The position numbers were made by a program, and so were the translations under genes. 64,000 bases of DNA from NCBI GenBank assembly GCA_946811185.2, contig OX328097.1, forward strand, positions 57,689,063 to 57,753,062. Reading direction: 5' to 3'. Every line of letters starts with the position of its first letter. The stretch's first letter is position 1. Shown here piece by piece: positions 1-13,800 of the stretch. Under the pieces are notes generated by a model. That model saw only the letters and a program-made list of their open reading frames with translations, ran no database searches and was not told the DNA's origin. Source of the stretch: Hippopus hippopus. Lineage: Eukaryota; Mollusca; Bivalvia; Cardiida; Cardiidae.

Positions 1-737
1 AATGACAATCAAAGGGAAATAACTCATAGACAGTATGAGGTAGAGTTATGGTTCTTTCACACTGCACTCCGTATTATTGCAACAAACACAAATGCCAAGT
101 TTCAAGTCAATCGGACTGGAGATGACAGTTTTGCTCCGGACAAAGAACTATTCTAAAGAATTTTCTAATTCAAGGGCAAATAACTCCAGTCATTCTGGTC
201 TGATTAGACCCATAATCGCACTCATCCGATATCTTATGGTCGTAAGTATTTTACCAAGTTTGATGCTGATTGGTTAAAAATTGCAGATGCTAGAGTGTAA
301 ACAAAGTCAAATATAGCAATTTTTCTACCTCAAGGGCAAATAACTCCAGTTGTTCTGGTCCAATTAGACCAATAATCGAACTCATTCGAGATCTTAGGGT
401 AATATATATTTTCACCAAGTTTGGTGCTGATTGGTTGATATTTGTAGATGCTAGAGTGTAAACAAAGTCAAATATAGCAATTTTTCTAATTCAAGGGCAA
501 ATTACCCCAGTTGCTCTGGTCCAATTAGACCCATAATCGAACTCATCAGAGATCTTATAGTCAAATATATTTTGACCAAGTTTGGTGCTGATTGGTTAAA
601 AATTGTAGATGCTAGAGTGTAAACAAAAAAATGTGAACGGACAGACGACAGACGGATGGACGGACAACGGATGTTGACGGACAGTGAGTGATCACAATAG
701 CTCATCCTGAGCATTTTGTGCTAAGATGAGCTAAAAA
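1..737 (+). repeat. Tandem-core dispersed repeat, left-truncated by the window edge
   Basis: About four ~140-bp monomers (core TTCAAGGGCAAATAACTCCAG ... GATGCTAGAGTGTAAACAAA), then GGACGG microsatellite and a terminal hairpin (AGCTCATC at 699-706 paired with GATGAGCT at 725-732) followed by TAAAAA. No coding capacity. Confidence 0.75.
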
Positions 738-1950
738 TGAAGGTCAAAGGGGGAATAACTCAAAATTCGTGCTAGGAAGAGTTATGGTTCTTGTGCACTG
801 CACTCTGTAATTTTTCAACAATCATGCATACCAAATTTGAAGATGTTCAAACTAGAGATGACACAGTTACATTCCAGACAAGCAGAAAATGCTCTAAAAA
901 TGACGATCAAAGGGAAATAACTCATAGACAGTACGAGGTAGAGTTATGGTTCTTTCATACTGCACTCCGTATTATTGCAACAAACACAAATGCCAAGTTT
1001 CAAGTCAATCAGACTGGAGATGACAAAGTTATGCTCCGGACAACAAACTATTCTAAAGAACTTTCTAATTCAAGGCCAAGGGACTCCAGTTGTTCTGGTC
1101 CGAATAGACCCGTAATCGAACTCATCCGAGATCTTATAGTCATATATATTTTGACCAAGTTTGGTGCTGATTGGTTGATATTTGTAGATGCTAGAGTGTA
1201 AACAAAGTCAAATATAGCAATTTTTCTAGTTCAAGGGCAAATAACTCCAGTTGTTCTGGCCCGATTAGACCCATAATCGAACTCATGCAAGATCTTATGG
1301 TCATATATATTTTGACCAAGTTTGATGTCGATTGGTTAATAATTGTAGATGCTAGAGTGTAAACAAAGTCAAATGTAGCAATTTTTCTAATCCAAGGGCA
1401 AATTACTCCAGTCGTTCTGGTCCGATTAAACCCATAATCCAACTCATCCAAGATCTTCTGGTCATATGTATTTTGACCAAGTTTAGTGCTGACTGGTTAA
1501 AAATTGTAGATGCTCGAGTGTAAACAAAGTCATATATAGCATTTTTTCTAATTCAAGGGCAAATAACTCCAGTCGTTCTGGTCCGATTAAAACCATAATT
1601 GAACTCATCCGAGATCTTATGGTCATATATATTTTGACCAAGTCTGGTGCTGATTGGTTGATATTTGTAGATGCTAGAGTGTAAACAAAGTCAAATATAG
1701 CAATTTTTCTAATTCAAGGGCAAATAACTCCAGTTGTTCTGGTCCGATTAGACCCACAATCGAACTCATCCGAGATCTTATGGTCACATATATTTTGACC
1801 AAGTTTGGTGCTGACTGGTTAATATTTGTAGATGCTAGAGTGTAAACAAAGCAATGTGAACGGATGGACGGACGGACGACGGAAGGACAACGGACGGTGA
1901 GTGATCACAATAGCTCATCCTGAGCACTTTGTGCTCAGGTGAGCTAAAAA
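738..1950 (+). repeat. Second tandem-core repeat of the same kind
   Basis: Six or so ~140-bp monomers, then a GGACGG tract and a terminal hairpin at 1,911-1,945 (CTCATCCTGAGCACTTTGTG CTCAGGTGAG), closing with AAAAA. The short reading frames here are accidental products of the array. Confidence 0.75.
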
Positions 1951-3091
1951 CTAGTTGGATTAGAGTTATGGTTCTTGTATACTGCACTTCTCGTTAATGT
2001 GGTCTATCTGTATATGAAGTTTGAAGTCACTAGCTTTTATACTTTGGAAGTTATGCCAAGACAAAAATCCAAAGTTAAAATTTATAAAGGGAAATAACTC
2101 TAAAATAAATCCAAATAATTCTAAATATAGTGGGAAAAGAGTTATGGTTTCTGTACACTGCACTTCTTATTAATGTGGTCTATCTGTATATGAAGTTTGA
2201 AGTTACTAGCTTTTATACTTGGATAGTTATGCTTGGGACAAAAATCCAAAGTTAAAATTTACAAAGGGAAATAACTCTAAAAATAGTGGGAATAGAGTTA
2301 TGGTTCTTGTACAGTGCACTTTTTTTTATGGTGATCTAATTGTATATAAAGTTTGAAGTTACTTGCTTTTGTACTTTGCAAGTTATGCCCCAGATAAAAA
2401 TCCAAAAATAAAATTTACAAAGGGGAATAACTCTAAAAATACTGGGAACAGAGTTATGGTTCTTGTACACTGAACTTCTCATTAATGTGATCTATCTGTA
2501 TATGAATTTTGAAGTAACTAGCTTTTTTACTTTGGAAGTTATGCTCCGGACAAAAATCCAAAGTTAAAATTTACAAAGCGCAATAACCCCAAAAATAGTT
2601 GGAAAAGAGCTATGGTTCTTGTACAATGCACTTCTCCTTAATGTGATCTGTGTGTGAAGTTTCAAGTTACTAGCTTCTATACTTTTGAAGTTATGACCCA
2701 GACAAAAATCCAAAGTTAAAATTTATGAAGGGCAATAACTCTAAAAATAGTAGGAATAGAGTTATGGTTCTTGTACTGCACTTCTCGTTAATGTGATCTA
2801 TCTGTATATGAAGTTTGAAGTTACTATCTTTTTTACTTTGCAAGTTATACCCCAGATAAAAATCCAAAGTTAAAATTTATGAAGGGCAATAACTCTAAAA
2901 ATAGTGGGAATAGATTTATGGTTCTTGCACACTGCACTTCTCGTTAATATGATCTATCTGTATATGAAGTTTGAATTCACTAGCTTTTATACTTTGGAAG
3001 TTATGTCCCTGACAAGCTTTTCGTGACGGACGGACGGACAAGGTGACTCCAGTATACACCCCCCACAAACTTCATTTGTGGATTGTATAAT
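1951..3091 (+). repeat. Tandem-core repeat with a different ~155-bp monomer
   Basis: Seven copies of GAGTTATGGTTCTTGTA at roughly 1,965, 2,139, 2,293, 2,450, 2,605, 2,758 and 2,910, then GGACGGACGGAC and a terminal hairpin ACAAACTTCATTTGT. Non-coding. Confidence 0.75.
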
Positions 3092-4782
3092 TAGGGATCC
3101 ACTAAATCCATCGAGTCTAACATTTAACTGAATCTGGTGGTAGAATTTTCCTTCTTTGCCAAATTTGACAAAAGTTGTGCAGGGTTCATTTCATAGTAAG
3201 TTTTTGCACCAAAAATATCTTTTGATTTTGTTTGTCAATACAAGAAATACTTGGCAGGCTACGAAAATGCAAAAAAAACCCCAAAATATGCAGTAGTTTG
3301 AAGTTTTGATCAGTTCCTGCTGTGTAAGTTTCAGATTGAAACAGGAACTATTTGCAGTTTTGAGCTGATGCTAAGTGAGTATGAATATTAATCTGCATGC
3401 AAGCTTTTTCATTGGCTGATACTGACCAATCGTCATGGTTGATCTTGACCCAGTCTTTTCTTGATCCGGCCACCTCCATTCAGCGTGAACCTCTGTTTAA
3501 CGGCCAGTTCAATGTCACCCCAATCAATTTTACTCTATATTGAACTTTTATTTAACAACCACCTTTAAAACACAACGGCCGCCGAAATCGAGTCCCGTTT
3601 TTCAAAATGCCCTGGAGTTAAGAGGCCAGTAACCGACGGAAGTCGGACTGCCAAGTTAAATTTCACGTGAAGTGTAGTTCTCACATCCAACCGTTTTCTG
3701 ATTAACATTTAAAGTGTCAACATATAACCTGGTTTTCATGAGATCGTGTTATCTTGATGCAAATGATGATTTTCGTAAGCTATTAGACCCAATTTGGTCA
3801 CAATTTTAAAGTTCGAAATCACACGTAGATTACCTGAGTCTGACAATCAAAAATGTTTTTCTACTTTCGATTTAATCATTACATTACATAATAATAAAGA
3901 ACCTGTGCCGACATTTTGCTAGTTTGCAGTTTTCTAAAAGGTGAGAAATGATTAAAGAAAACTGTCCTAACGACCGATTGCACCCAAACTATTATTGGTA
4001 ATTTTTCCCTGGGCTATGTGCGTATGCATGAACATGCACATGTTGTACTTACATTTGTCTTGGGTATGTATGTACATGTACATGTATATGGACACGTATC
4101 CCCCCCCTTTTATAAATTTCTAGGAAAAGATAACCCTGAGACCATCTTGAATGACCGACCTCTTTTAAGCAAGCACCTGTCTTAAGCAAGCGATTTTGGA
4201 AGGCCCCTTGACTGCTTGCTTAAGACAGGTTTGACGGTATTCATATCGTTATTTAAAGAGAAGAGAAACTTTTGCAATGTCAATTCTTGTCCACATTGAT
4301 CAGCCTTTTTTTGGCCCTTTGGCCTATGAACACCAAGTTACTTTTGATAAATACCCAAAAGGCCTTACATGACATTTCAAAACAGACTTTTACAGAGTAT
4401 TTTTCTACTAACGTCCCTGTGCAAAAACGTCTTCACACCCAGTGGCTTACCTAAAAATACATGTATCCTCTCTCATAACCCTATATTTGTTTTGAAAAGT
4501 ATCATATTATAATTTTAACATAAATCAAGTTCAACATAGTCAATTCATCTTGACAAATGTCATTTGATCTTGAGAAATTCATCCATCCATGGTGGAATGA
4601 GCAGCAGGCAAATGATTACCAAAAATTCAAACTTTTTAATGTTGCTCCTAGTACAAATGTGTTGGCACACCTAAGATTTATTGATGGGCCACGGGCACAC
4701 TTCAGGCAAAAACTTAAATGAACCCTGGTTTTGTCCACATATCATTAAACAAGGTTAGACAGATTGCAGACAGAAAGGATAC
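3092..4782. other. No gene seen; possible pogo/Tigger-like remnants
   Basis: No exon of ACTR10 or other gene was found. Stretches at about 3,470-3,680 (CCTCTGTTTAACGGCCAG) and 4,130-4,245 (TCTTAAGCAAGC inverted with GCTTGCTTAAGACAGG) resemble terminal repeats of pogo/Tigger-type elements. The rest is featureless AT-rich sequence. Confidence 0.35.
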
Positions 4783-4890
4783 AGGCACCACTAGTGTTTC
4801 AGTGTAACCAACATCCATCACAAGACCTGTATTTACACCCAGTGTCATCAAGGCCGTCAAATGTCCTGGTGCAAACATCACTGAACCCAC
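4783..4890 (-). CDS. ACTR10: ACTR10 coding exon 5 (last exon inside the window)
   Basis: 108 nt in phase 0, acceptor AAATCACAG|GTG. Encodes [20 protein letters not shown] then [16 protein letters not shown], covering the second phosphate-binding loop (DVGYTET). The donor CCT|GTATCC is a weak match to consensus, so the 3' boundary is less certain than the others. Confidence 0.82.
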
Positions 4891-7800
4891 CTGTGATTTA
4901 AAATACATGCATGGATATGTTAAACATCAGCCAGAGAATTTGATTTAACTTTTACCAAAGGACAAAATTTTGGACTTTTCCAAATCCAGAGCATTTGCAG
5001 ATGATGGATCAAATGTGGCTCAATTAGAGAAAATTGTATTTGAAAGGGTAGAAAACATTGTCGGAAAAGCAGAAAATGCTGGTTACCCGCATTTTCTCCT
5101 TTTTCTACAATTTTTTCAAAAGGCGTCTTCCTCAAGGTGGGCAAAAATTGGGAATATGTAGTAAAATAGAATGGGCTTTGAAAAACCAAAAAAGAAGAGT
5201 TTCCATGTAAGTAACTAAGGAAAAAAATCAATAAAAAGTTCATATATCTACAACTTACCTCAAAATGTTTAAAAAGAACTCTAGCTAATGTTTCCCTAAA
5301 TTTGGCTGGACATAACAGAGATTCACAAACAACCATTCTTCTGTCTTTTGGGTTAATTAGTAGATGCCTGAAATAAGAAATGGTTTAGAATACATAACAG
5401 TAATGAAACTTTATTGTTTGCTTTCCGAAAAACTTTAACATGCAAATGCCTGCCACATCAATTTATTTCTTAACCCATAGCCTCTATATGGCTTGCAACA
5501 TGCGAAAAGGGGCATTTGGACATTGACGTAAAGTGTCGTCTTGGATCAGCCTGCGCAGTCCGCGCAGGCTAATCTGAGACGGCACTTTATGGCTACATTA
5601 GATTTTGTTGTTCAGTAGACTTGCGCAAACAGAAAATTACATAAAAACGTAAAGTGCCGTCTCGGATTAGCCTGCGTAGATTGTGCAGGCTGATCCGAGA
5701 CGACACTTTATGCAAATGTCCGAATGCCCCTTTTTGCGTGTTGCAAGCCATATAGTCAACATGAACCTAGGTGAAATACATGAATATATGTCCAAACAAT
5801 GTAGTAAACAAAACAAGAGGGCCATGATGGCCCTGAAGTCGCTCACCTGAGCCTTTTGACCAAACATGATCCATTCTAAATCTTTTTCAAAAGTGTACAC
5901 AAGGTTTTTCTACGATTTGATCTTGTGAGCTAATTTTTGACCCGATATGACAAATTTTCAAACTCATCCAAGATATCATCAAGACAAACATTCTGACCAA
6001 TTTTCAAGAGTATTGGACTAAAAATGTGACCTCTAGAGCGAACACAAAGTTTTTCTAAGATTTGACCTTGTGACCTAGTTTTTGACCAGACATAACCCAT
6101 TTTTAAACTCATCTGAGATATTATCAAGAAAAACATTCTGACCAACTTTCAAGAGTTTTGGACTGAAAATATGGCCTCTAGACCATACACAAGGTTTTTC
6201 TAGCATTTGACCTAGTGACCTAGTTTTTGACCCGATATGACCCATTTTTTAACTCATCCAAAATGTCACCAAGACAAACATTCTGACCGTTTTTCAAGAG
6301 TTTTGGAATGAAAAGATTTGACCTAGTTTTTGATCCGACATGACCCATTCTCGAACTCGTCGGCAATATCATCAAGACAAACATTCTGACCAACTTGCAA
6401 GAGTTTTGGTCTGAAAGTGTGGCCTCTTAGAGCGTACACAAGGTTTTTCTAAGATTTGACCTAGTGACCTAGTTTTTGACCCGACATAACCCATTTTTTT
6501 AATTCATCCGAGATGTCATCAAGACAAACATTCTGACCAACTTTCAAGAGTTTTGGACTGAAAATATGGCCTCTAGAGCATACACAAAGTTTTTCTAAGA
6601 TTTGCCCTAGTGACCTAGTTTTTCACCCGACATAACCCATTTTCAAACTCGTCCGCGATATCATCAAGAAAAACATTCTGACCAATTTTCAAGAGTTTTG
6701 AATGAAAATATGCCCTCTAGAGCGTACTCAAGGTTTTTCTAAGATTTGACCTAGTGACCTAGTTTTTGACCCGACATATCCCATTTTCGACCTCATCCGA
6801 GATCATATCAAGACAAACATTCTGACAAACCTTCAAGAGCATTGGACTGAAAATATGGTCTCTAGAGCGTACACAAGGTTTTTCTAAGATTTGCCCTAGT
6901 GACCTAGTTTTTGATCCGACGTGACCCATTTTCAAACTCATTCGCGATATCGTGAAGACAAATATTCTGACCAGCTTTCAAGAGTTTTGGACTGAAAATA
7001 TGGCCTCCAGAGCGTACACAAGGTTTTTCTAAGATTTACCCTAGTGACCTAGTTTTTGACCCGACATGACCCATTTTGGAATTCATCCAAGATCTCATCA
7101 AGACAAACACTCTGACAATTTTTCAAGAGCATTGGACTGAAAATATGGCCTCTAGAGCGTACACAAGGTTTTTCTAAGATTTGACCTAGTGACCAAGTTT
7201 TTGATTTGACATGACCCATTTTCGAATTCATCCAAGATATCATCAAGACAAATATTCTGACCAAGTTTCATCAGTATCGGACTGAAAATGTGGCCTCTAG
7301 AGCGTACACAAGGTAAAAGTTGACGACAGACAACACATGACCGACGATGGACACAGCACGATCACAAAAGCTCACCATGAGCACTTTGTGCTCAGGTGAG
7401 CTAAAATTGGCTGATTTGTAGCAATGCTTCTTTTGGCCATAATTTTTGAGATAGTTAAACCCTTTACCCCACAATGACGACTCATAACGACTCTTGGAAA
7501 GAGGCCTTTTGAAAACATTTTGGGAAAAGGAGAAAATGCTTATGCTGGTAACCAGCATTTTCTCCTTTTACCACAATGTTTTCTACCATATCAAAGAAAA
7601 GTTGCATCATCTGAGTCACTCTGAAATTGTCATCTGCAAATGCTTTCAATTTGGACAAGGCCACAATATTGTCGTCTGGTAAAGAGTTAAAAGACTTTAT
7701 TACAAACAATTTCCCTTTGTCACAATAACTTCATTAATGTCTCCCCTAGATGTTTCATATGTCAGAGATTGAAGATGATATAAATAATGCTGGTAACAAG

Positions 7801-10800
7801 CATTTTCTCTTCTTCACACCATGTTTTTACTCATTTAAAGACAAATTCTATCATTTGAGTAACATTCCATTTGTTGTATGCAAACGCTGTCAATTTGGAC
7901 CAGTCTAAAATTTTGTTGTTTGGATAAAAATTAACTGTTTCCAAAAGGACTAAATTCTAGACTTGTCCAATTGAAAGCACTTACAGCCGACATATTTGAT
8001 GTAGAAGAGATGAAAGGAATGGTCCTATGAAGGATAGAGAACAATGCAGAAAAAACAGGAAATACTGGTTACCAGTGTTTCTTCTTTTCCCATAATGCCA
8101 TATAGCTCACCTTGCAAGCATCAAAACAAGTGACTAACAGATACTTTCAGTTAAAGAAATAACAAAGATGTTGCAATTTTAAGTGATTTGGCCAAAACAT
8201 CTACCACAACACTTTTCACTGTATTTTGCAGATCAGGCTATATTCTGTGAAGACTGATCTTGATCTACACTATCCATAAAACTAAATAAAGATTTGCTAA
8301 GCATTTTTAATCAATCACCACAAAACCCTGAATTTTAATGACCATGAGGAGAGTTTTGGTACAAAGTTTTCTACCCTAAAAAAAGATGTATCAGACCATT
8401 TGAGCCACATTTAATGTGTCATCTGCAAATGCTTTGGATTCTGATAAGTCCAAAATTTTGTCATTTGGCAAAGAGTAATGGTTCAGTCCACAAGAAAACA
8501 CTACCTGAAATACAGCACAAACAGGAAATCCTTTAGATTTTCAAACAATTCATCTTCTGTCTTATAGTTGTATATCTTTTTTATCTGCAAAAGATTATGA
8601 GACTTGTATATATAGACACTGTATGATCAAATGGTCAGTGATGCCAAACAATCCTGAACTCAATTTAGTTGTACCATTTTATGTTTTACACGGTATAACA
8701 CGAAGCTGCCAGGGTAATGCTTTGAATGGTGTTCTACACCACTTTCAATCAAAAGTACATGTATATGCACCATGCTTTGTGAAAAGGGGGTTTCGACCTA
8801 AGTCAGTATGTGCGGAATGTACAAGGGTGACCTGGGTTAAATTTTTTGCAAATGCATTAAGCCCACTTCTCATAGAGCATGGCTCATATTCTTCTAATCA
8901 CTTCACACTTCTAAACAATTCACTTATCCATGTGTTTCTATAATTTATAAATCTTACTAATACAAGAATGAGGTTCCCTGTTACCTTGCCCAAGGATATG
9001 TCCATTTAATCAACCAAGCTGCCAAGCCCGCTTTTGACAGTTAATTACAATTTCAACGAATTAATCAGTGAGCCAATATGCAGCCTCTAGTGCAAGTAAT
9101 GCTGCATTTTTTGTCTTTTGAAAACATTGTGGGAAATGGATAAAATGCTGGTTTCCAGCATTTTCACCTTTTCCCACGATGTTTTCTACCCTATCAAAGA
9201 CAAATTTTATCATTTGGCCACATCTGAATTGTCATCAGCATATGCTTTTAATTTGACAAGTCTACATTTTGGTTGTGTGATACAGAGTTAATACATAACA
9301 GTACTTCATAGATTAACTACTAAATCCTTTACCAAATAATCCCAAATTTTCATCATGATCCTGGGGGAAAAAGGGCTTTTGAAAAAATTATGGGTAAAGG
9401 ATAAAATACTGGTAGCCAGTGTTTTATCCTTCTCCGCATTGTTCCGTACCCTTCCACAGATAGCTTTTGTCATTTGAACGTATTTTATTTTGTTGTTTGC
9501 AAACGCTTTGAATTCTCTATTCAATGAATTTTAAATTTTTTTTTTCTGGTAAAGAGTTAATTATTAATTGCTTTTAAAAAAAATTACGAAATTTGAACCA
9601 TACAGTAAGTTTTACTGTATTAATGCAAGCACTACTGTTAGGTTTTTGAGGTACAAGTGTACAGATCAAGTCATTCACTAAATGTTTCTGAAAATATTCA
9701 CTCAGTTGTGCAGCAAACCACATTGCACCAGGCTTACCTTATGCCAGATCTGATTTGTACAACTGAGTTAACCCTTTACCAAACGATAAAATTTTGGACT
9801 GGTTCAAATTGAGAGCAACTGCAGACAACAAATTAAAAGTGGCTCAATTGATAGAATAAAAAAAAATTGCTGGTTACCAGCATTTTCTTCTTTTCCCACA
9901 ATGTTTTCAAAAGTATTTTCTTCTAGGGTTGCTGAAACTCCGCATTGTGTGGTAAAAGGGTTAAAAGCAGTATGCAACTTTGTATCAATCAATTAGTATT
10001 GGTCTATGAAAAAATGTGCCTTAACGACGTATATGACAAATTCTTCTAATGGACAGATTTTTTAAAAACTTTGCACATACAAAGCTCATCGTGTCTCTAA
10101 GAGATTACAGAAAAAAAAGATGTGGGGCACTGTGCTCATTTCTGAGACATTTGTCTTTGAAAAAGGTATATACAGTTCTGAAATTCAGCTTATATTGGAT
10201 CAAAGGCATCTTTCTTTAATAGTCAGTTAAACAGGAAAATAACAGGAAAAATATATTTTAGTGAAAATTCATATATTTTTGCACAAAAATGTATAAAAGC
10301 CTGGTTTTGAGCATGGTAAACGTAACAATATGCATGTTAAATATAGACCATCGAGTTAAAAAAGGAGATAATTTGACTAAATTAAGGGTTAATCTTAAAT
10401 AAATACATACTTTCTAACTTACAGATTTTTCTTAAAATTTCCACACTTATAGTATTTATAGTTCTAAACAATAAGAAAAAATAAAAATGGCACCTATCTG
10501 TGCTTATTTCGCCAGAAAACAAGGTTGTAGGTCACTGTGGAAGTTATTTTTTCAAGGAAAAAAATAGGTTAAAAGCTCACAGACATAGTGGGAAAAGGAA
10601 GAAAATGCTCAATAGGAGCGATGTCTCCTTTTCCAACAATAATTTTCAAAGTGGAAACAGCTATACTTCCACAGCTTTAAATTTCCTGCCTTTGTTTCCT
10701 TGTTTGGTCTGTAATGCCGTGTCAGCAGCATTTTAATTATTTCATGGTGACAGTTCAAAGATTCATTTTTTTTTTTCCTCTTCACCAATACCACCCGAAG

Positions 10801-13800
10801 AAAGTGCTACTTGCTTCAGTGCTCAAATAGTATTACCATTATGTGCAAAAAATACATAGAGGTGCACTTTTGATTCAATATCTACGACAAAAATACATGC
10901 ACAGTAGGATGCGCGCGAACATTTGTCATATACATCGTTAACTCTTTATCACACGACAAAATTGTAGGCTGGTCCAAAATGGAAGTATTTTGCAGATGAC
11001 ATAGTAAATGTGGCACAAATAATGAGATTTGTCTGTGAGAGGTTAGAAAACATTGTGAGGAAGGGAGAAAATGCTGGTCACCAGCATTTTCTCCATTTCC
11101 CACAATATTTTCAAAACATTAAAACTCTTAATTGTTTGGTAAATGTTTAAAATATGAAATATTACATGTATATAAAATCAATCTGTTCCTCTCTGCCATA
11201 TTCAATCAAGGGGTCAGCAGTATTGAGAAATAAATAATTTTGGCTCATCTTACCTTTCCAGTTTTTTCATCTTTCAGTTCAGATGGAATGATGCAACGCG
11301 GGCACATTTCTCCAGCAATACCACACCTACAAGTTCATATAAATTAATATAATATAAATACATGAAAGTATCTATAAACCCACTGCGTGGGGGAAGGGGG
11401 ATTTGGGAAAGATATTTGACCTTGTTTTTCCTAAAACTATGATATCCCTCATGAAGCTATAATCACAATATCTAAATGGAAATAAGAATGAGATGGCCAT
11501 GTATTGCTCCACTAGCTTTTAACCCTTTAGCACACAATTACGAGTTTTAATGACCATGAAAGAGAAGGCTTTTGAAAACATTGTGGGAAAAAGACAAAAT
11601 GTTATCAACTAACATTTTCTCCTTTCCTTACAATGTTTCCTATCCTATCAAAGACAGAAATAATCATTTAAGCTACATTCAATTTGTCATCTGAAATAGC
11701 TTTCAATTTGGTACAGTCAAACAATTTGTCGTTTCTTAACTCTTTATGAAAAGACAAAACTTTACACTGGACCAAAATGAAAGCATTTGCAGAGGACACA
11801 CACACATGTGGGAAAAATGCTGGTTAGTGGCATTTTCTCCTTTTTCTACATTGTTTTCAGAAGCCTTTTCTTTCAGGCTCGTAAAACTTAAATTTGTGTG
11901 GTAAAGAGTTAAAGAGTAAAATAAATGTATCACACACTAATTTGCACTGACAGAGACATATAGCATAAAAAATCTGTATGGCAATAAACTTACATGAAAC
12001 CCCCCCCCCCCCCCCAAAAAAATGCCATGACAATCTGTTATTGTGTGGTGGGTTCAGGTGTTAGTCACAGGCAGAAAAATGAATTTTAAAACCAGGTAAA
12101 AAGTAAACAAAGGATAGGGTGCTGGCAACTGAAATATAATATCTCTGCCTGTGACTAACAGTTGGACCAATGTACAATAACAAATTGTCATCTTCACAAC
12201 TTCCATACTTTTAAATGGTATGATTTGAATTTAAATGTATTTCAACACCCACTATGTTTAGTTTTGGCAGCTATTGTTACTTTAAAATAATGATATTTTC
12301 TCTAGAAGTTGTCAAAATTGGTCAGATTGCATTGTTTGATTTTGTAGATTATTTTTATTGTGGTATTAAAGATTTTTTTTTTGTATTATATGAATTTGAA
12401 AAAAGGTCGGCTATATATTCATGTTGAATTTTATGTAAATTATCTTGTTTTAAATAGCTCAAAACACAATATTTAGCGTTGGGTGAAAGTGGTCGATGTC
12501 CACTTCCAATTGATGACCATTTATCAATTTAAATGCTAGTGTAAATTACTACAACAAGTGGGCCATGATGGCCCTGTATCGCTCCACTGGCTAATAAGTA
12601 AAAACCCTAAATGCCAAACATTAAAAGTACTTGGCCAATACAAGGATCCGTGGTGATAAGATAAACTGACTTCTTTGGTTACTGTTATTAAGGGCTCCCA
12701 AACAACCACAGTAAATACATATTCAGTATAGCAGATAGGCTACTAGTACTTAAATTGTACTGTCATGACTGTTTCTCTTGATATTATTTTGGAAAAATAT
12801 TTCTATCATGTTTCTGCCGATGATGAATTCTCGGTAAAGAAATTTAGAAATGCCTGAACTAATTTACCCAAGGATATGTAAAAAAAAAATAACAAATTTC
12901 AGGAGCTACGGACCACATAACAGATCTACTTGTTTTAGCATAGTATTGAACTTCAATGAGAAAGAATGAAAAACCTCAACAAACCTCCGTTCTGCCACAA
13001 AATAATAGAATTAAAGATACTTATTGTTTTCATAAGGCTAGTTAAGTTGTCTCAACATCACACACAATAATTAATAAATAACACTGAATTGCAAGCAGTT
13101 CAAAATATTGATAGATCGTCTAATTCTACAGAGAGGTGAAAGATTAGGAAAAAATCCAATTTCAGGTTAAGGGAAAAAGGGTTGTCTTATGATTTTAAGA
13201 TGCGTTAAGTGTGCTGTCAATTAAAGAACTTGTTAATATTATGGACAGTAGTTTGTTTTATCTTATGATATACTGAAAACATAACATAATATCTCTTTAA
13301 TACACCCAAGTGTTATACAATACAATATAGGGAAATAATACAAATAGGACAACGGGTGGTCAAGTTGATTAGAGCAGCAAATTGGTTTGCAATCAAACAC
13401 ACTTCCTATCAATTGACAGTTTACCAACACACCCTTTGTAATGGCAGATGTGCTAATTCACTTTAATACGACCAAGTCAGAAGTTTATTTAATTAACATA
13501 AGTTGTCTTTTGAGCTGAACTTCCACCAGTACAGTACAGAAGTTAGAATTTTTCATAAGTGAAATCTACTTTTAGTGAGGAATACAGTGAAGAATTCATG
13601 TCAACATGCTTATTATAAATAGCAGATAGTTTAAATCTAAGATTGAACTGCATCTTACTTGCAATCTGATCTATATCTACACATTCAGCATATTATTCAT
13701 GCATCAAGGGTTATGATTAACGTAGAACTGAAACACTGATGACAAGTGCCACTTTTTGGATGTGCAGAGGTTATTAAACAAGGTAAGATATTCAAGTAAA

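Noticed and set aside
8623..8943. 106-codon open frame (+) as a gene
   Set aside because: No recognisable domain, lies in ACTR10 intron 2 next to exon 3, and no splice or start context supports it.
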